Positions 36,880 to 62,918 of a stretch of 64,000 nt of DNA are shown here, one piece after another. Within the stretch, counting starts at the first letter, position 1, and every line of letters begins with the position of its first letter. Source of the DNA: Punica granatum (taxonomy: Eukaryota; Streptophyta; Magnoliopsida; Myrtales; Lythraceae). The notes under the pieces are model-generated. The model saw nothing but the letters and a program-made list of their open reading frames with translations, did not search any database and had not been told where the DNA came from. Position numbers and translations under genes: made by a program. The stretch spans positions 30,908,811 to 30,972,810 of the forward strand of contig NC_045128.1 of NCBI RefSeq assembly GCF_007655135.1, given 5' to 3'.

Positions 36880-38360
36880 TTAAAAATATATATGTGATGG
36901 TTCACAATATAATATAAAATGAAGGAATGATCATTCTCTTTTTTAATTGATGGAATGCTCGTTCCATCAAAATAAATAAAAAAGATAATAATGAGAGTGT
37001 TATTTTTAACTTATGTAAGAAATACTAATAAGAAAATGAGATAGAATGAATAAATGGACATTATATTTCATCCATTGTATTCTCGCATATCAAACCGGAT
37101 ATTATATACAAAAAGCCAGGGAATCTACTAAAAAAAGAAGACCAGCGACACCCTGGTTGAGACCATAGCCCCCTGCAAATTTTGTCTCTGACCACCTTTT
37201 AATTTTCACGCCCAAAAAAAGAAATAAAATAGGAGACCCACAAAAAAGAAAAAGGAAAAGGAAAAGAGGAAAGAGAAGGGAGAAGAAAGAAGGATATTAA
37301 ATATGACTTTTTCTCTCTTTTGGTTTTGCCCTCATTATCTCTTCACTAGACAAAAAAACAATACGGAAAACTTAAGCTAGTAAAGTCGGTTTCTTCTGTC
37401 ATCCCAGAGTCTCCACCTGTGAGAAAATATCAGCACAAATTATATATTAAATACCAGTTTTTAATAATGGACCAAAAATGATAATCGAAGACATCCATCA
37501 ATAAATTTCTGCTTTCTTAAACGGCGTCACCCACCCATGGCCACCTACTTACTAGGATGGACTGTGGGGCTAACCGGCTAAGACTAAGAGGCCATCTGAT
37601 TTCACCCCTAAAATCTTGATGTTAAAAAAAATTATATATATTTTTTTTTACATATATTGGCTTTTCTAATTTGAAAACTTCATCCTCCTATTTGTGCCCT
37701 CGAATGACCTCGTGCCCTTTTAATCCAAATCCTACGTCCATCCATGCTTATTTACAGATCCACTATTACTCGAATACTATGACAGTTCTTTATAATTATT
37801 TTTCTCTAATTAATTGTTAGTGCTTAAAGCAGCTGATAATTTATCAGTTGTCCTTAGTTTCTCATTATTTGTCAAGCATGCATGAGCTCTCTTCGACCCC
37901 CATATGTATATATAGCTCATTTTATATATCTATATCCATATACACCACTAAATCATATTGGGCCCCTTGCCGTTTTAGAACAATCTTCCATAGTCATTTC
38001 ATATATCATATTTCTGTACAGGAGGCTTTCATCTCAGTGATATGGCACGTAATAATATATTACAGGCCGTCCGGGAAGATATAACATCACAATTTAATTG
38101 ATAATATTCACTATATTAGCATATTGATTACATGAAACGACTGGCTCTAGTTATCAATGCCGCAATTTTTCCAACGAAGTAATTTAGGTTCTTCCCATTC
38201 CCCCTACCTCCAACCCGTGTATAAAACCTAAACTGGTCCTTACTATTATCTCAAGGTATATATATACACATATATACATATACATACATATATATATATA
38301 TATGAATCTGAGCAACTGCCTTGTATTACCAAAAGATTAGTTGCCACGAGGGATAGAGAC
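36880..38360. other. Intergenic region downstream of the tetraspanin gene
   Basis: AT-rich sequence with purine runs (37230-37290) and (TA)n and 'atatac' repeats at 38258-38303. No coding sequence was recognised. It could hold a 3' exon or UTR of the tetraspanin gene, but none is visible. Confidence 0.45.
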
Positions 38361-39383
38361 TCACCAATAGTAGTCCCATCTGGGACGGATTTTGCTCATT
38401 CGGTTATGTCCATACTGATAATCAGTCTCGGCCCTCTTAGAGTTCTGGAAGGCACAGCACCCGACCGAGTAGATGCAGATCAGCACCACCACCATCACTA
38501 TGTTGACCATGGACAGCTTGTGCCAGGTCCTCCTCACGTCCTCCAGCACTCCTGCCTTGCATGAGTCGCAATCGTAGCACAATATGGATGGCACGTTGTT
38601 CCACTTGTAGCAGTCCGGGTCTTGTGATACTGCAGTCCCCGCGTTGTAGACGCATGCAGTCGGCGGCTTACAACATCCCGACTACACCCATGGAAATGAA
38701 CTTACACTATTGACAATGATATAGGATGGATGGATTGTACAAAGTATGTAGTTTGATATCAACATGATTATATCCGATCATCGTTCATGCAAACACGATG
38801 ATAAAAATCTTGTTCCAATGAAGAGATCCATGAGAAATTGAATGAACACATATCATTAGACCGTATGATTGGACCAGTCGATGGAGCAAACCTGAATAGG
38901 AGACATGCCCTTGACCGTGTAATCAAGAGGAGTCCATGTCACAATCTTTGCACAAGCCTTGGAGCCCATTATGCAACTCTTAATTCTGCTCCAGTACTGA
39001 GGATTCTCGACCTTTTTCCTCAGCCAGGACGAGTAGTCCCCAAGCCGGTACTCCTTGTAACTCTTGTTTGGCACTGGCACACCGCCGCCACGGCCAGTGA
39101 CTACGAACCCGAAGACGGTCAGGACCATGAGAGCGGCTATGAGGCACAGCATGACCACGAGGTACACCCAGAGGGCCCACGAGATGCTGAAACATGCCCC
39201 GATGAAACCGGCCAGGGAGACGATGAGGACGATGAAACCTATGACTAGGAGCGGCGTCTGGAGGAAACTCTGGCATGTTGTGCTGCTCTTCGCCATCCAT
39301 AGCCCACCACCAATTATTGGTATCGAGGCCAAGAGGGTGAAGAGGTTCAAGAAGCCTATGACTGTGTTACTGAATCTATGCAT
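38361..39383 (-). CDS. Tetraspanin, TET5/TET6-like
   Basis: Two exons, 39383-38892 (164 codons, ending TGT...CAG|gt) and 38681-38361, giving 270 residues. Four hydrophobic segments lie at roughly residues 8-30, 45-66, 72-95 and 205-227. The large extracellular loop between TM3 and TM4 carries the plant GCCKPP motif at the exon junction, plus CYDCDSC, and YKEYRLGDYSSWL opens the loop. Tetraspanins organise membrane microdomains. From memory, RPRWDYYW near the end is characteristic of Arabidopsis TET5/TET6, whose tails run somewhat further. Here the stop (TGG TGA GTC) overlaps a good splice-donor sequence, G|GTGAGT, so a further 3' exon is possible, though I found none. It lies alone between repeats and the carboxypeptidase cluster. 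Confidence 0.92.
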
Positions 39384-40340
39384 CCCTCTCTTTTCACCTC
39401 CCTCTGATGATTCTTAGGTTTTTGTGGTGATATATATAGTAATGTTCATTTGATATACATATATGTGTGTGTGTAATAACTTTATTAGGAAGGATTATTC
39501 AAGAATGAGTGGCTTTATTTGCTTTTTGGTCTATTTGTTTTTTTTTTTTAATTTACCTTTATCTTTAGTGGGGGAGTGTGCTCAATAATGCTGTATGAAA
39601 AGATGGTGGTAGGAAGTTAAGAAACGGCACTTCTTAGGCATTAAGGAATCAAGTGTTGATACTTACCTTTTGGGCATCAAATCTGAAAGCCCCAAATCCC
39701 ATATGAGCTTTCTCGAAAACCAATGATAAGTCAATTAATCGGTTTAAGGAGAAGGAAGCCTAGACAAATAAGATTGTTTCCGCGTATCATCATAATCTTA
39801 ATAATCTCAAAATCCTCTAGTATTTGAAACTAGATCGTGTTCACAGGCCATAATACTTCAGAGGGTCAATGAATTATATTTTCAGTGCAATACTATTTGA
39901 TTATCTAGAATTCGTACACTAATACAACATATGTTAAATATATCTGATATTTTTTTATTTTTTATTGGTGTATAATTGGCAAACTACGTTATCTTGGATG
40001 GTCTTTACCAGTAATGCAGGGTTGGAAATATATTAGAACTATTTCATGACTGGACAAGCCAATACCCGAGCAAAAATTAGTTACAAACCCATGGCATAAA
40101 AGATGGAAAAAAAAAAAAAGGAACAAAATGGGAGGAAAAGAATGGGTTCCCATTACATTCCTAGTTTCTACAAGCAAAGCGAATCAAAGGAATGACTATA
40201 TGTTACATCCTTTTTCTCTTTTATTTCTTATGATCTAAAAGGGGAAAAAATTCATAACACAGGAAAAGTGAAATCTTCAAAAAGAAAATCTCAGTGAATT
40301 TAAAATAAAATAAAGATAAAGTTAACAATTGTCAATTCCT
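39384..40340. other. Spacer between tetraspanin 5' end and SCPL-a 3' end
   Basis: Includes the tetraspanin 5' flank. A TATATATA run at about 39431-39438 lies some 50 bases before its ATG and could be the TATA box. The rest is AT-rich with no gene. Confidence 0.45.
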
Positions 40341-46850
<6,510 letters not shown>

Positions 46851-46869
46851 GTGAATTTGCTCTTTTTGT

Positions 46870-49752
<2,883 letters not shown>

Positions 49753-50130
49753 TCAAGAAATGCTGAAACAAGCACTGCCCAGGTGACAAAAATCACGAAA
49801 GATATCTGGGCCTGCGACGGATTTATGAGCAAGTGTCACGAAATCATCTGGGTTTGGGGAGAATATGAGCTAAGTTTAAAGCTTTGAGCCGCACTGAGTT
49901 CAAGAACAAGAATATCCCCAGCAGATGGCTTACATACAGAGCAAATTAAGATTTGGGACCGAGTGTAGATGTCAAAAATCGGCTGATGGCGGAGACCCAG
50001 AAGACCAGATCCCCACATTACTCAATCTCTTGGGTCTGAGAGGAATTTATAGAATATCCAAAATTTATGGAGAGAGAGAGAGAGAGGAACAAGAACGAAA
50101 ATTTGCAAGATTCGGCATTAAAAACAGAGC
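49753..50130 (-). promoter_or_regulatory. SCPL-b 5' flank with TATA-box candidate
   Basis: TATAAAT on the minus strand at 50045-50051 lies about 295 bases before the ATG. The same motif in the same context (CTATAAATTCCTCTCAG) stands at 60971-60977 before SCPL-c, about 205 bases from its ATG. Position and conservation suggest the core promoter. Copy c has lost two stretches around it. Confidence 0.4.
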
Positions 50131-52682
50131 TTACTAGCTTATTGTGTCGTGATCAATAGGATATGCAGAACAGTCGTAACTAAAGATTCTTCGGAGAAGA
50201 AGCGTGGGGAATTGTCTTTCTGAAGTGCAGGAATTAATGCTCGGAGTCCAGTTGACCATCATGAGCTGGGAGCAAAGTGTGAATGAGTTGAACGCCAATA
50301 ATATGATTGAATAAAAATCACTTGATCCGACCCCATGACCCCATCCGACCCAATTGATCAGTGGCTCCCTGCCTGTCCAACTCTTCCCTTCTAGACGGCG
50401 GCTTCTATTCTGCGCACTACCACCATCGCCCATGCCATGGAATCCACGCCCTCTACTCGAAGGATTATACCACTAGCACAATCAATTGTATCAACCGCCT
50501 GCACAACCGACCTTTTGTGGCTAGGCTCCTTTTTTTTTTTTTTGATTTGTACAAGTTTCGGCTCCAACAACATTCGCTGGTTTGTACCGATTAAGGAAGC
50601 TTGGTACTTTGATTTGATAGTTTAGCTGGTTTTAACTACTTAGGCTATCGCTAGTTTGAATCGATCAAAAGAACCTTGATTTGAATGTTTAGGGATTGAG
50701 ATGTTCAGAATTTTGGTTGTATGATTTGTTCTAGAGGTGTGATAGGGTTTCTACGACGGATACCGGTCCAAAACTCATTTTGGCTCTACTTTCCTGTAAA
50801 ACAGTCTCCATATGAATTGTTTTATGCTTTGCTTCCTAGTCTTCACTGTGATCCACATAGAGTTTAGTCGCAAGATGTTGAGAACGAACTACGGTATCTG
50901 GAATGATCTCCACAATTGTACTTTTTATTACTTAATGTGCTTAAGTCACTCGTATCTTCCTTTGTAGAGATTTAGGTGAACCTGTTATTTTTTTCTGAGC
51001 TATGTAATGTATCATTTTGGACATTTTTCTTTTGTATTCATTTTTGTCATTAATGAAACATTCATTGACTTTCTCGAAAAAAAAAGACGTTTTTTCTCCT
51101 TAAATTGCAAAAAAAATTACAAAAAAATATATATTTCTTCCGTTAAAATTAAGATACTATACCCCACTGTACATGGAATTATTCTTTTCGTATTGCTATA
51201 TTGACTGACCCAACTTAACAATTCCCATCTTATTAGAAAAAAAAAACTCAATAATTCCCATTTGCCTATTTAAATCAAGACAGTCATATCCTTCCTCACC
51301 TAATTTTTGAATAAAAAAAAGGAATAAAGAAGTGAATGTATTTTTAGAAAAATGCCATTAAAATTCAACCCAGCTAAGGCCCCCATGTGCATTCTCCTGT
51401 CTGTTCGGTCAATCCCTTGATTGGCTCTGCAAGCAAAACTGCTTCAAAATTCCAACAACCAAAATTTATCATTTTCTTTCTTTTAATATTCGTTAACTGT
51501 ATATATTCTAATATGACATACGCATTTCCTACTTTCAGTTTAAGTGTATATCCTACCATCCGTGACGAAGAGTACTAGATACTTGAACTAAAATACCAAA
51601 AACTTGAAGTGAAAATACATCACTGTGACTTAAATCTTGAATTTATCAATGGGTCCAAATAAATCATGTTCAAGCTAGATCGGCTTATTGAGAGATAAAA
51701 CTCTATGAATAGTGAATTTTTTTCTCAACTCATAACATTCGAATCCGAGACCTTATTTCAGAAATGTAAATGTTGAACTACTCGAACCAATCCACATTAA
51801 TTTGTTAGTTATTGACAAACAACCTCTTGAACTGTACCTCTTGAATAATGTCCCCAAAAATTTTCCCCCTTTTTTTTTTCCCTTTTCCGGATTAATAATC
51901 TATTGGTTTGCAAAAAACAACAAGAGACAAAAGGCCATTTTGTTAGTTACCAAAAACCAAAATATAATGTAGGAAAATCATGCTGGAGAATGGGCCTACC
52001 ATGTGTGTTGTGGATTTGGAAAGTTCAAGAGAATAGCCATAGAAAATGATGGCCTTCCCTTCCCTTGGGCCAAGACAGACGACTTTAATTGAGTGAGGTA
52101 AAGGTCCCACAGTTTCTTTCACCGTCCGATATTTCATTTCCTCTTCAGTTCTTTCGGGACTGTGAGTGAAATCGGAAGTGGACAACTCATTAATGTGATT
52201 GGTCGATACGGTAACGAATTTTCATGTGAGGTACTACTCATGGAACAGAAACTCGAACTTTTCAATTGGACTCATAGTTCGAATTGATAAAATATTCGAG
52301 GTTTAAGTAACATTTTGGCCTCTATTTGGATTGAGAGAGACAGCGAGAGAGAAACAGAACGGGAGGCAAAATTGTATGAAAGTTTCAGAAAATTCTATAC
52401 AACCTCACTTTTCCTCTCCTCTCTTTCTTCGTTTTCTCTCATATTCAAACAAGCTCTTAAAGTAAAAATAAGTTCAAAAAAACGGTACGCAATTAACCAA
52501 ATATATAGCGCTTTAGCTAGGAAATGGATCCCTGCAACTGTGGGATTTCTGCGTTCTTCTCTTACTTTTGTCGTTGTTTGTTATTTTCAAGATTTTCTAT
52601 GATTGTTTGGGGTCTTTCCCTCGCTTTTTCGATTGAAAAAGATCTTTGATTTTTCCAGAAGGATTTACTATGGGAAATATTA
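50131..52682. other. Upstream DNA of SCPL-b within the duplicated segment
   Basis: Aligns with about 61000-63967. No gene is recognised. The frames at 50361, 51387, 52315 and similar have no protein-like features. It contains poly-T and poly-A runs. Confidence 0.5.
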
Positions 52683-53073
52683 ATATGAAAAACGAAGAAT
52701 GGCAGTGCAGTGGATGTTAGTTTTTGTGTCCTCTCAGCTCCCTTTCCCTCCTTTTTCCACAAATCCAAATGAAAAGTAAGTTGTCTAGAAAATCTAATGG
52801 AATTCATTATTTAGTTTTGTTTTTCACTGGCTCAAAGTAGGGACGACTGACTATAGCTATAGGGGTGAACAGAAAAAAGATAAATAGTTGAGGTTGAAAG
52901 TTATTCAGCGTGCTAGTACTTAAAAGAGAAATGTCGAAATATAATTATTGATTCTTAAAAACTGTTAGGTATTTATTATGATATTTTTTTTTAATTGATG
53001 ATATTAAAATTAATATATAATAGGTGTTTCGAATATTACTTTTGCGGTTGCTAAAAGATTTTAAAATAACTTA

Positions 53074-53415
53074 TGCTTCATTTGGTTTTAGAATTTTTTT
53101 TTACTCTACTTCACTTAACTCTATTTATTTTCAATTCAATAATACAATTATTACTTTTTTTTCTTTAATTTTTTAACAGTTCAATTCAATTTTTAATACT
53201 AAATTCTCTCAACTATTCATTACTTTTTTCACAATTCAACAACACAATCATTACTTTCTCTCAACTATTCATTATTTTTTGTCACTTTTTTCATGATTCA
53301 ACAATACAATCATAATTTTTTTATTTTCTCCATCCACCTTATTATTACAACTCAATTAAATATATATATATATATACATAGTTAGAATGACTCAACTTCA
53401 TTTCCAAATAACCCC
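53074..53415. mobile_element. Tourist-like MITE
   Basis: A 342-bp element flanked by TTA on both sides (53071-53073 and 53416-53418). Left end TGCTTCATTTGGTTTTAG; right end TTTCCAAATAACCCC. The interior 'tcaactattcattactttt' repeats match the family. Confidence 0.72.
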
Positions 53416-53732
53416 TTAATAAGTACATCAATAATATAAACTATTAATAAGTAATCGACTTAGCTCAGAAATCGTTATTGATAATATGTTAATTTAAAAA
53501 TTACAAATATATAATAAAATATTTAAATTGAAATAAGACAAGTCGTGTAACAAAGAATTGCTAAATAAACTATATGACCTAATAAATATAAACTCTCCGG
53601 TGTTCTAATAATTATAAATAAAGTTCATTTATTCAGCAAGCTACTAATAATAACGGCGCTAATAGCTGCCATTTCATCTATTTCACTAAAAGAACTGGTA
53701 TTATCAAGAGAATTACATCATCTTCAATCTAA

Positions 53733-54040
53733 CCCGTTTGGCTTTACAATTAAGTTTTTAAAATTTTAACTCTAACTTTAATTCTACTCACTACACAACA
53801 AAAATCAAGAAGACAATTATTACTTTTCCCTTTTTCTTCAATTTTTTAACCATTTAATTCAATTTTTAATACTAAATTCTCTCAACTATCCATTATTTTT
53901 TTACAATTCAACAACATAATCGTTACTTTCTCTCAACTATTCATTATTTTTTCACACTTCTTCTCGTAATCCAACAATACAATCATTACAATGCAATTAA
54001 AATCAAAACTCAACTCTACTTAACTCTAAGGCCAAACACG
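53733..54040. mobile_element. Tourist-like MITE
   Basis: CCCGTTTGGCTTTACAATTA on the left faces TTAACTCTAAGGCCAAACACG's reverse on the right. TAA precedes it and TCA follows, so one target copy may have mutated. The interior matches the copies at 28588 and 55641. Confidence 0.65.
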
Positions 54041-55640
54041 TCAAATTGGAATTTTCATCCTATCTACGAAATTAGGATCATTTTGCTAATGAATACAATT
54101 GGAATATTAATATGAACTATGTAGTAGAGGATGTACTTGTGAAGAAATCAACGAGATAAGTAGCTCGTGGGAGTGCGCTTGATGGCAGCTCTATGCAATC
54201 TTGATGAGGTATCGGTAGAAAGGATGAAAAGCTTAGGATTAATAAAAGAAGTTAAGTGTGAAGGTGGAATTTAACAAAGGTAGAGGATCAAAATGGGAAA
54301 ATTATTGAACATAAATACCATGGTGAATGACCGTGGTTTGTAAAAGCGGCATTTTTTTTTTGTTGAATTAAAAGCAACAGTTTGGCTGCTGACGGATTTC
54401 CACGGTGGGAACGAATGGCCGTTGAAAAAGCAAAATCGAAAGCAGCCCCAAACACTGCTTGTTGCGTTTTGCTTTTTTCAAAATGATGATTGAGAGATGG
54501 AAACGCTCTCCCAGACCAAAAAATTCCTACTTGATAATGATGTGATGAGAAAAAATCAATAAAATTACTTCAATTAAGAAAATTTATCACAATTAATCGA
54601 GTGATTAGCATTTATTATTTAATTTATTATAATTTAATTGATTTTTTCTCATGGCATATGGCGAGATAAGATCACCCAATAATTTTTCTTTCTAAATGAA
54701 ATTCAAATATATATTTGATAACACATTAATTACTTTAATTAAAATTTTCAGCATTAATTTGATTTAGTTTGTTTGTTAAACAAAAACAATGACTTCAGTT
54801 AATAGATTTATGTCAAAGGAGCACTTAAGTGGGACCTACTCTCTGTTTTTTTTTTAAAGAACTGCTCAATTGGGGCCTTTTTATCATATTTGCAGCATGG
54901 TGACCCTCAAATTTTACGTAATTTACAAATCAGTACAGAGAAAGGGAGAGAGAAAAAAGGGCTATTAGGGAAATGAGAAATTATTGGATGATTCTACCTC
55001 GCCACATGGCATAAGGAAATACTAATCAAATTGCACAAAACTAGAGATTTTATGCTAATTACTCGAATAATTGCCTTAATTATTCTTCATTAAAAAAATT
55101 TTATTGGTTCTTTCTCATCATGTTATTTGAGGTAAGATCATCCAAAATTTTTTCAGGGTGAAGAGGGCCGCGGTGTCCCCTGACGTCGGCCACCACTATC
55201 CTAACCGAGGTTACAAATAGGCAACAACGTTATAGGTCATTGACGACCTTACCTTGGCTGTGATGGCTGAGATTGGAGCCACCATTTCTCAGTCATCTCT
55301 CTCTCTTTTCAATTCCTTCAATGTCAGACTCCACCGTCCTCTTTCTCTTAGATCTGATCTGCCTTTTTTTTTTTAAGTTTCTAGAAAAAAATATAAATTA
55401 AAGTTGAAAGAATGAAAATTGTGAAAGCTTTTTTTTCATTAAGCTCATTCGTAGGAAATTTTTATGGTGGGTTACATGTTATACTACTGATGTTCATAAT
55501 CACAAATATAAGTTGTAGTCGTAGATGAAATTCCATCTCGATTTTCATTAATTTGAAAGGATACTAAAAATACACTTGAACCATTCCGCGCCATAATTTG
55601 TGATTTTTTTTATAAATAATTTTCCTATGGTAAATATTTA

Positions 55641-55886
55641 GGCTATATTTGGTTTCACAAAAAATTTTAATTCTATTCCACTTAACTCAACTTATCTTCA
55701 ATTCACACAATTATTAGTTTTCTATTTTTTTCAATTTTTTTAACCATTCAATTCAACTTTTGATACTAAATTCTCTCGATTATTCATTATTTTTTCACAC
55801 CTTTTCTCATAATTCAACAACACAATCATTATAAATCAATTAAAACTAAAACTCAATTCTACTCAATTTTAAAACCAAACACAATC
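55641..55886. mobile_element. Tourist-like MITE
   Basis: A 246-bp element with a TTA target duplication (55638-55640 and 55887-55889). Left GGCTATATTTGGTTTCAC; right AAACCAAACACAATC. Internal repeats as in the rest of the family. Confidence 0.72.
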
Positions 55887-56177
55887 TTATATAAACTTAG
55901 AAGAGATTTCTATGATAGCTACTAGGGAGGAGGGCAGTGGGACTTTTTTATTATAATGGACGAAAATTGTGAAGGGAATATATACAATATGTTTTTGCAA
56001 TAAATTCGTTTCAGAAATGGTGAAGGTGGTTATAATAACTTTTGTATATTAGTAAACATATTAATACATACAATAATATTGCTTGATTTTAGAACTGGGA
56101 CACCCCATGGCCGCTCTTGCCTAATAATTTAGAATTGATATGATGACATCCAAAAAAAAATAAAATCAAAAGAAAAT

Positions 56178-56312
56178 GTAGTGCAGTGGCGTACGCCTTC
56201 GCTTAGTAACTAAGATGTTCGATACTTATTAGATCACCCGTGTTCCTTTATTAACTATTAAGATTTCTATTTCATTATAATAGACTCGTATGCTTCCTAT
56301 ATAATAGGAAAA
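56178..56312 (+). repeat. SINE-like repeat, copy B
   Basis: Related to 30361-30512. 'gtgcagtggcgtacgcc' stands in place of a tRNA-like head, TTCGATACTTATTAG is a box-B candidate, and it ends at 'ctatataataggaaaaaaa'. Non-coding. Confidence 0.45.
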
Positions 56313-57039
56313 AAATTTGATAGAATGACAGATTATCAAAAGAAAAAAGAGGGAGGGAGAGAGGGGACATGGTAAAGAAGCTGGCCAACTTCTTTGGCAT
56401 AAATCTGGGTACTTAAAATCGGCAAGATTTCGTACAACTTTATCATATCGTATTTCCTTTTTAAAGTCTAGGACTGCAGAAAAATATGCCAATTGAAAAA
56501 CGGATCTATATATTATATGTAAGGGAATTTAGAACACCAACTCAAAACAATCCTTTTCTTAATTAATATATATACATGGTAATTTGTCCCATTGCGACAT
56601 CATAAATAGTAAGAATTTGCTAGATATTCATTTCCCTTGTCGAATTCGAGAATTTCCTTTTGTATTCTCGCGTGCCATTACCTTATTGGGCCATAAGAAA
56701 AAGAAATTGATGCTTATCAAAAATTTTGGGTGTTCTTATCTAATTATGTGATGTGAGGAAACGATAGTTAAGTATCAATAAATAAGCAAATGCACACTAA
56801 TAACACGAATAATTGTCATAATTATGTTGACTTGACGAATCACATTAGTTTTTACCTATCCTTTTATTATAAGAAAGGTTCATTCAAGATTTTCTCCATA
56901 TCCTTTTAACATTATAAAAGACAAATTTTAATAGTTAAATTTCATCACGTGAGATGCGAAAGTGTCAAAATTAAGTTACAGCAAATGACATGTGAGTATT
57001 AATGGTTCATAAAGTTGCCATATATCAATATAAAAAGCA

Positions 57040-57336
57040 GGTTCTGTTTGGTTCTAGAGTTGAATAAAGTTGAGTTTTGGTTTTAATTAATTTGTAATGA
57101 TTGTGTTATTGAACTATGAGAAAAAATGTAAAAAAGTAACGAATAATTGAGAAAAACTAATGATTGTATTGTTGAATTGTGGAAAAGTAATAAATAGTTG
57201 AGTGAATTTAGTATTGAAAATTGAATTGAATAGTTAAAAACAATGAAGAAAAAACGAAAAAAAATAATAATTGTATTATTAAATTAAAAATAAGTAGAGT
57301 AGAATTAAAAAAAAAATTTGTAACCAAACAGATGCT
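57040..57336. mobile_element. Tourist-like MITE, reverse orientation
   Basis: GTTCTGTTTGGTTCTAGAG on the left and TAACCAAACAGATGC on the right. The interior reads as the reverse of the family ('aataattgag', 'gtattgttgaattgtg'). The target site is not clear for this copy. Confidence 0.65.
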
Positions 57337-57903
57337 ACTATTTTTCCTCCTCAATCATCATTTGAAATTTTTTCATAGAAGAGATATGCACTCCCTCTGA
57401 CTGTTCGTACCTACATGTGCATGCCCATACCTCTAAAACAACCAAAAGGCATTTATTAACGTGAAAGAGTAGGAGGAGGTCAAGTTGCATTCGAGGATAT
57501 ATCGTGTTCGAGAATGCATATTGTTGGAGCAATCATGAGAAGTTTTTACTCGGTACAATGTCTTCCTGCATTGCCAATAAGATTGATTCACAATATGGTC
57601 ATTACTCGATAAAAATTAGTCACGGATGATATCTTGTTTTGACATCTATAAAATTTCTGTATTGATCATAAAAGCCATATTACATAGAAGTCGACATAGT
57701 GAATTTGGAAAATGACTACTAAATACTCCTTCTCTCTCCACGAAAAATAGATAAGACTTTATTTGAAACTCACTAGGAAGTATTTTATTGTTATGGCAAT
57801 TACAAATTAGCTGCCATAATAAGCAATATGTAGCATTGAATTTGAGCCCATATTAAGAGAGGAGGTGCATTAGTAGGCCCAGAAGTGAATTTGCTTTTTT
57901 TGT

Positions 57904-60766
<2,863 letters not shown>

Positions 60767-62918
60767 TCAAGAAATGCTGAAACAAGCACTGCCCAGGTGA
60801 CAAAAATCACGAAAGATTTCTGGGTCTGATACGGATTTATGAACAAGCGTCACGAAATCATCTGGGTTTGGGGAGACTGCGAGCAAAGTTTAAAGCTTTG
60901 AGCTGCACTGAGTCCAAGAACAAGAATATCCCCAGCAGATGGCTTACTCAATCTCTTGGGCCTGAGAGGAATTTATAGAACGAAAATTTGGAAGATTCAA
61001 CATTAAAAACAGAGCTTACTAGCTTAACGTGTCGTGATCGATTCGATACGCAGAACAGTCATAACTAAAGATTCTTCGGAGTAGAAGCGTGGGGAATTGT
61101 ATTTCTGTACCAGTCATACGGAAATTTCAACAATGTGGGATCCGCAAGTAAGCTAAACGGCCAAATTTGAATCGTCAGTTTTGAAAATCAAAGTTAAAGT
61201 CGAAACCTCTCAAATCAAACGAGCCTTAAGGGTTGGAGTGCAGTTCACCATCGTGAGTTGCAAGCATCCGAAGACGTGTGGGGAATTGTCTTTCTCCAGT
61301 TGTCCATCGGGAGTTGGGAGCAAAGTGTGAATGAGTTGAACGCCAATAATATGATTGAATAAAAAATCACTTGGTCCGACCCCATGATCCCATCCCCCAA
61401 TAACCAGAGGCTCTATCTGGATAGCGTCCACCTCCTCCCTTGCCTCCCTATCCAACTCTCCCCTTCTAGAATGCGGCTTCTATTCTATGGACTACCGCCA
61501 TTGCCCATGCAATGGAATACCCGCCCTCTACTCAAACGATCATATTACTAACACAATCAATCGTATCAACCGCCTGCACAACCGACTTTTTGTGCCTACG
61601 CTCCTTTTTTTTTGTTGGTTAGTACTGGTTTCGACTCCTCGATAACATTCGTTGGTTTGTACCGATCAAAAAAGGTTGGTACTTTGATTTGATAGTTTAG
61701 TCGGTTTTGATTAGTTAGATTATCGCTAGTTTGAACCGATCTAAGGAACCTCGCTGATTTGATTTAAATGTTTAGGAATTTGACTGTTCGGTATTTTGGC
61801 TGTTTAATTTGTTCTAGATGTGTGATATGTAAATTGGCGAATACCGGTCCAAGACTCATTTTGGCTTTACTTTTCTGTGAAACAGTATCTATATGAATTG
61901 CTCTATGTTCTGTTTTCTAGTCTTCACTGTGATCCATATAGAGTTTGATCACAAGAAAGGTTGAGAACGTAATACGACATCTAGAATGATCTCTATAATT
62001 GTACCTATTATTATTTAATGTGCTTCAGTCACTTATCTCTCCTTTTGTAGATATTTAGATGGACTTTCTATTTTTTCGAGCTTTGTAATGTATCCTTTTG
62101 GATATTTTTCTCTTGTATTTGTTTTTGTCATCAATGAAACATTCATTAACTTTTAGGAAGGAAAAAAAAAAGACATTGTTTCTCCTGAAATTGAAATTTT
62201 TTTTTACAGAAAAATGTCCTTTTTTTCCGTTAAAATTAAGACACTATACCCCAGTGTACATGGAATTATTCTTTTCGTATTGCTATATTGACTGACCTAA
62301 CTTAACAATTCCCATCTTATTAAAAAAAAAACTTAACAATTCCCATTTGCCTATATAAATCAAGACAGTCATATCCTTCCTCACCTAATTTTTGAATTAA
62401 AAACGGAATAAAGAAGTGAATGTATTTTTTGGAAACAAATAGAAAAATGCCATTAAAATTCAACCCAGCTAAGGCCCCCATATGCAGTCTCCTGTATTTT
62501 CGGTCAATCCCTTTATCATTTTGTTTCTTTTAATATTTGTTAACTGTATATATTCTAATATGACATGCGCATTTCCTACTTTCACTTGAAGTATAACACC
62601 TTATTTCGAGTATTTAATACTTTTATTATCCGTGATGAAGAGTGCTAGATACTTGAACTAAATTACCAAAGACTTGAAGTGAAAATACTACCACTGTGAC
62701 TTAAAATCCTTAATCCATGAATGGATCTAGATAAATCTTGTTCGAACTAGATCGGCTCATTGAGAGATAAAACTCTGTTAATCATGAATTTTTTCTCAAC
62801 TCATAACATTCAAATCCGAGACTTTATTTAAAAAAAATAAACGTTGAATCATTTGAACCAATCCATGTTAATTTGTTAATTATTGACAAACAACCTCTTG
62901 AACTATACCTCTTGAATT
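60767..62918. other. Upstream DNA of SCPL-c
   Basis: Includes the TATA candidate at 60971-60977 and duplicated non-coding sequence. The block at about 61105-61290 is longer than its counterpart at 50210-50270. No gene is visible. Confidence 0.5.

Larger units (their letters stand above)
52683..57884. other. MITE-rich spacer between the SCPL duplicates
   Basis: Unique sequence between the two duplicated segments. It contains four Tourist-like MITEs and one SINE-like repeat, listed separately. No coding gene is seen. Confidence 0.55.

Noticed and set aside
38838..39417. Plus-strand open frames across the tetraspanin gene
   Set aside because: Antisense shadows of tetraspanin exon 1; the minus strand has the conserved membrane segments and GCCKPP motif.
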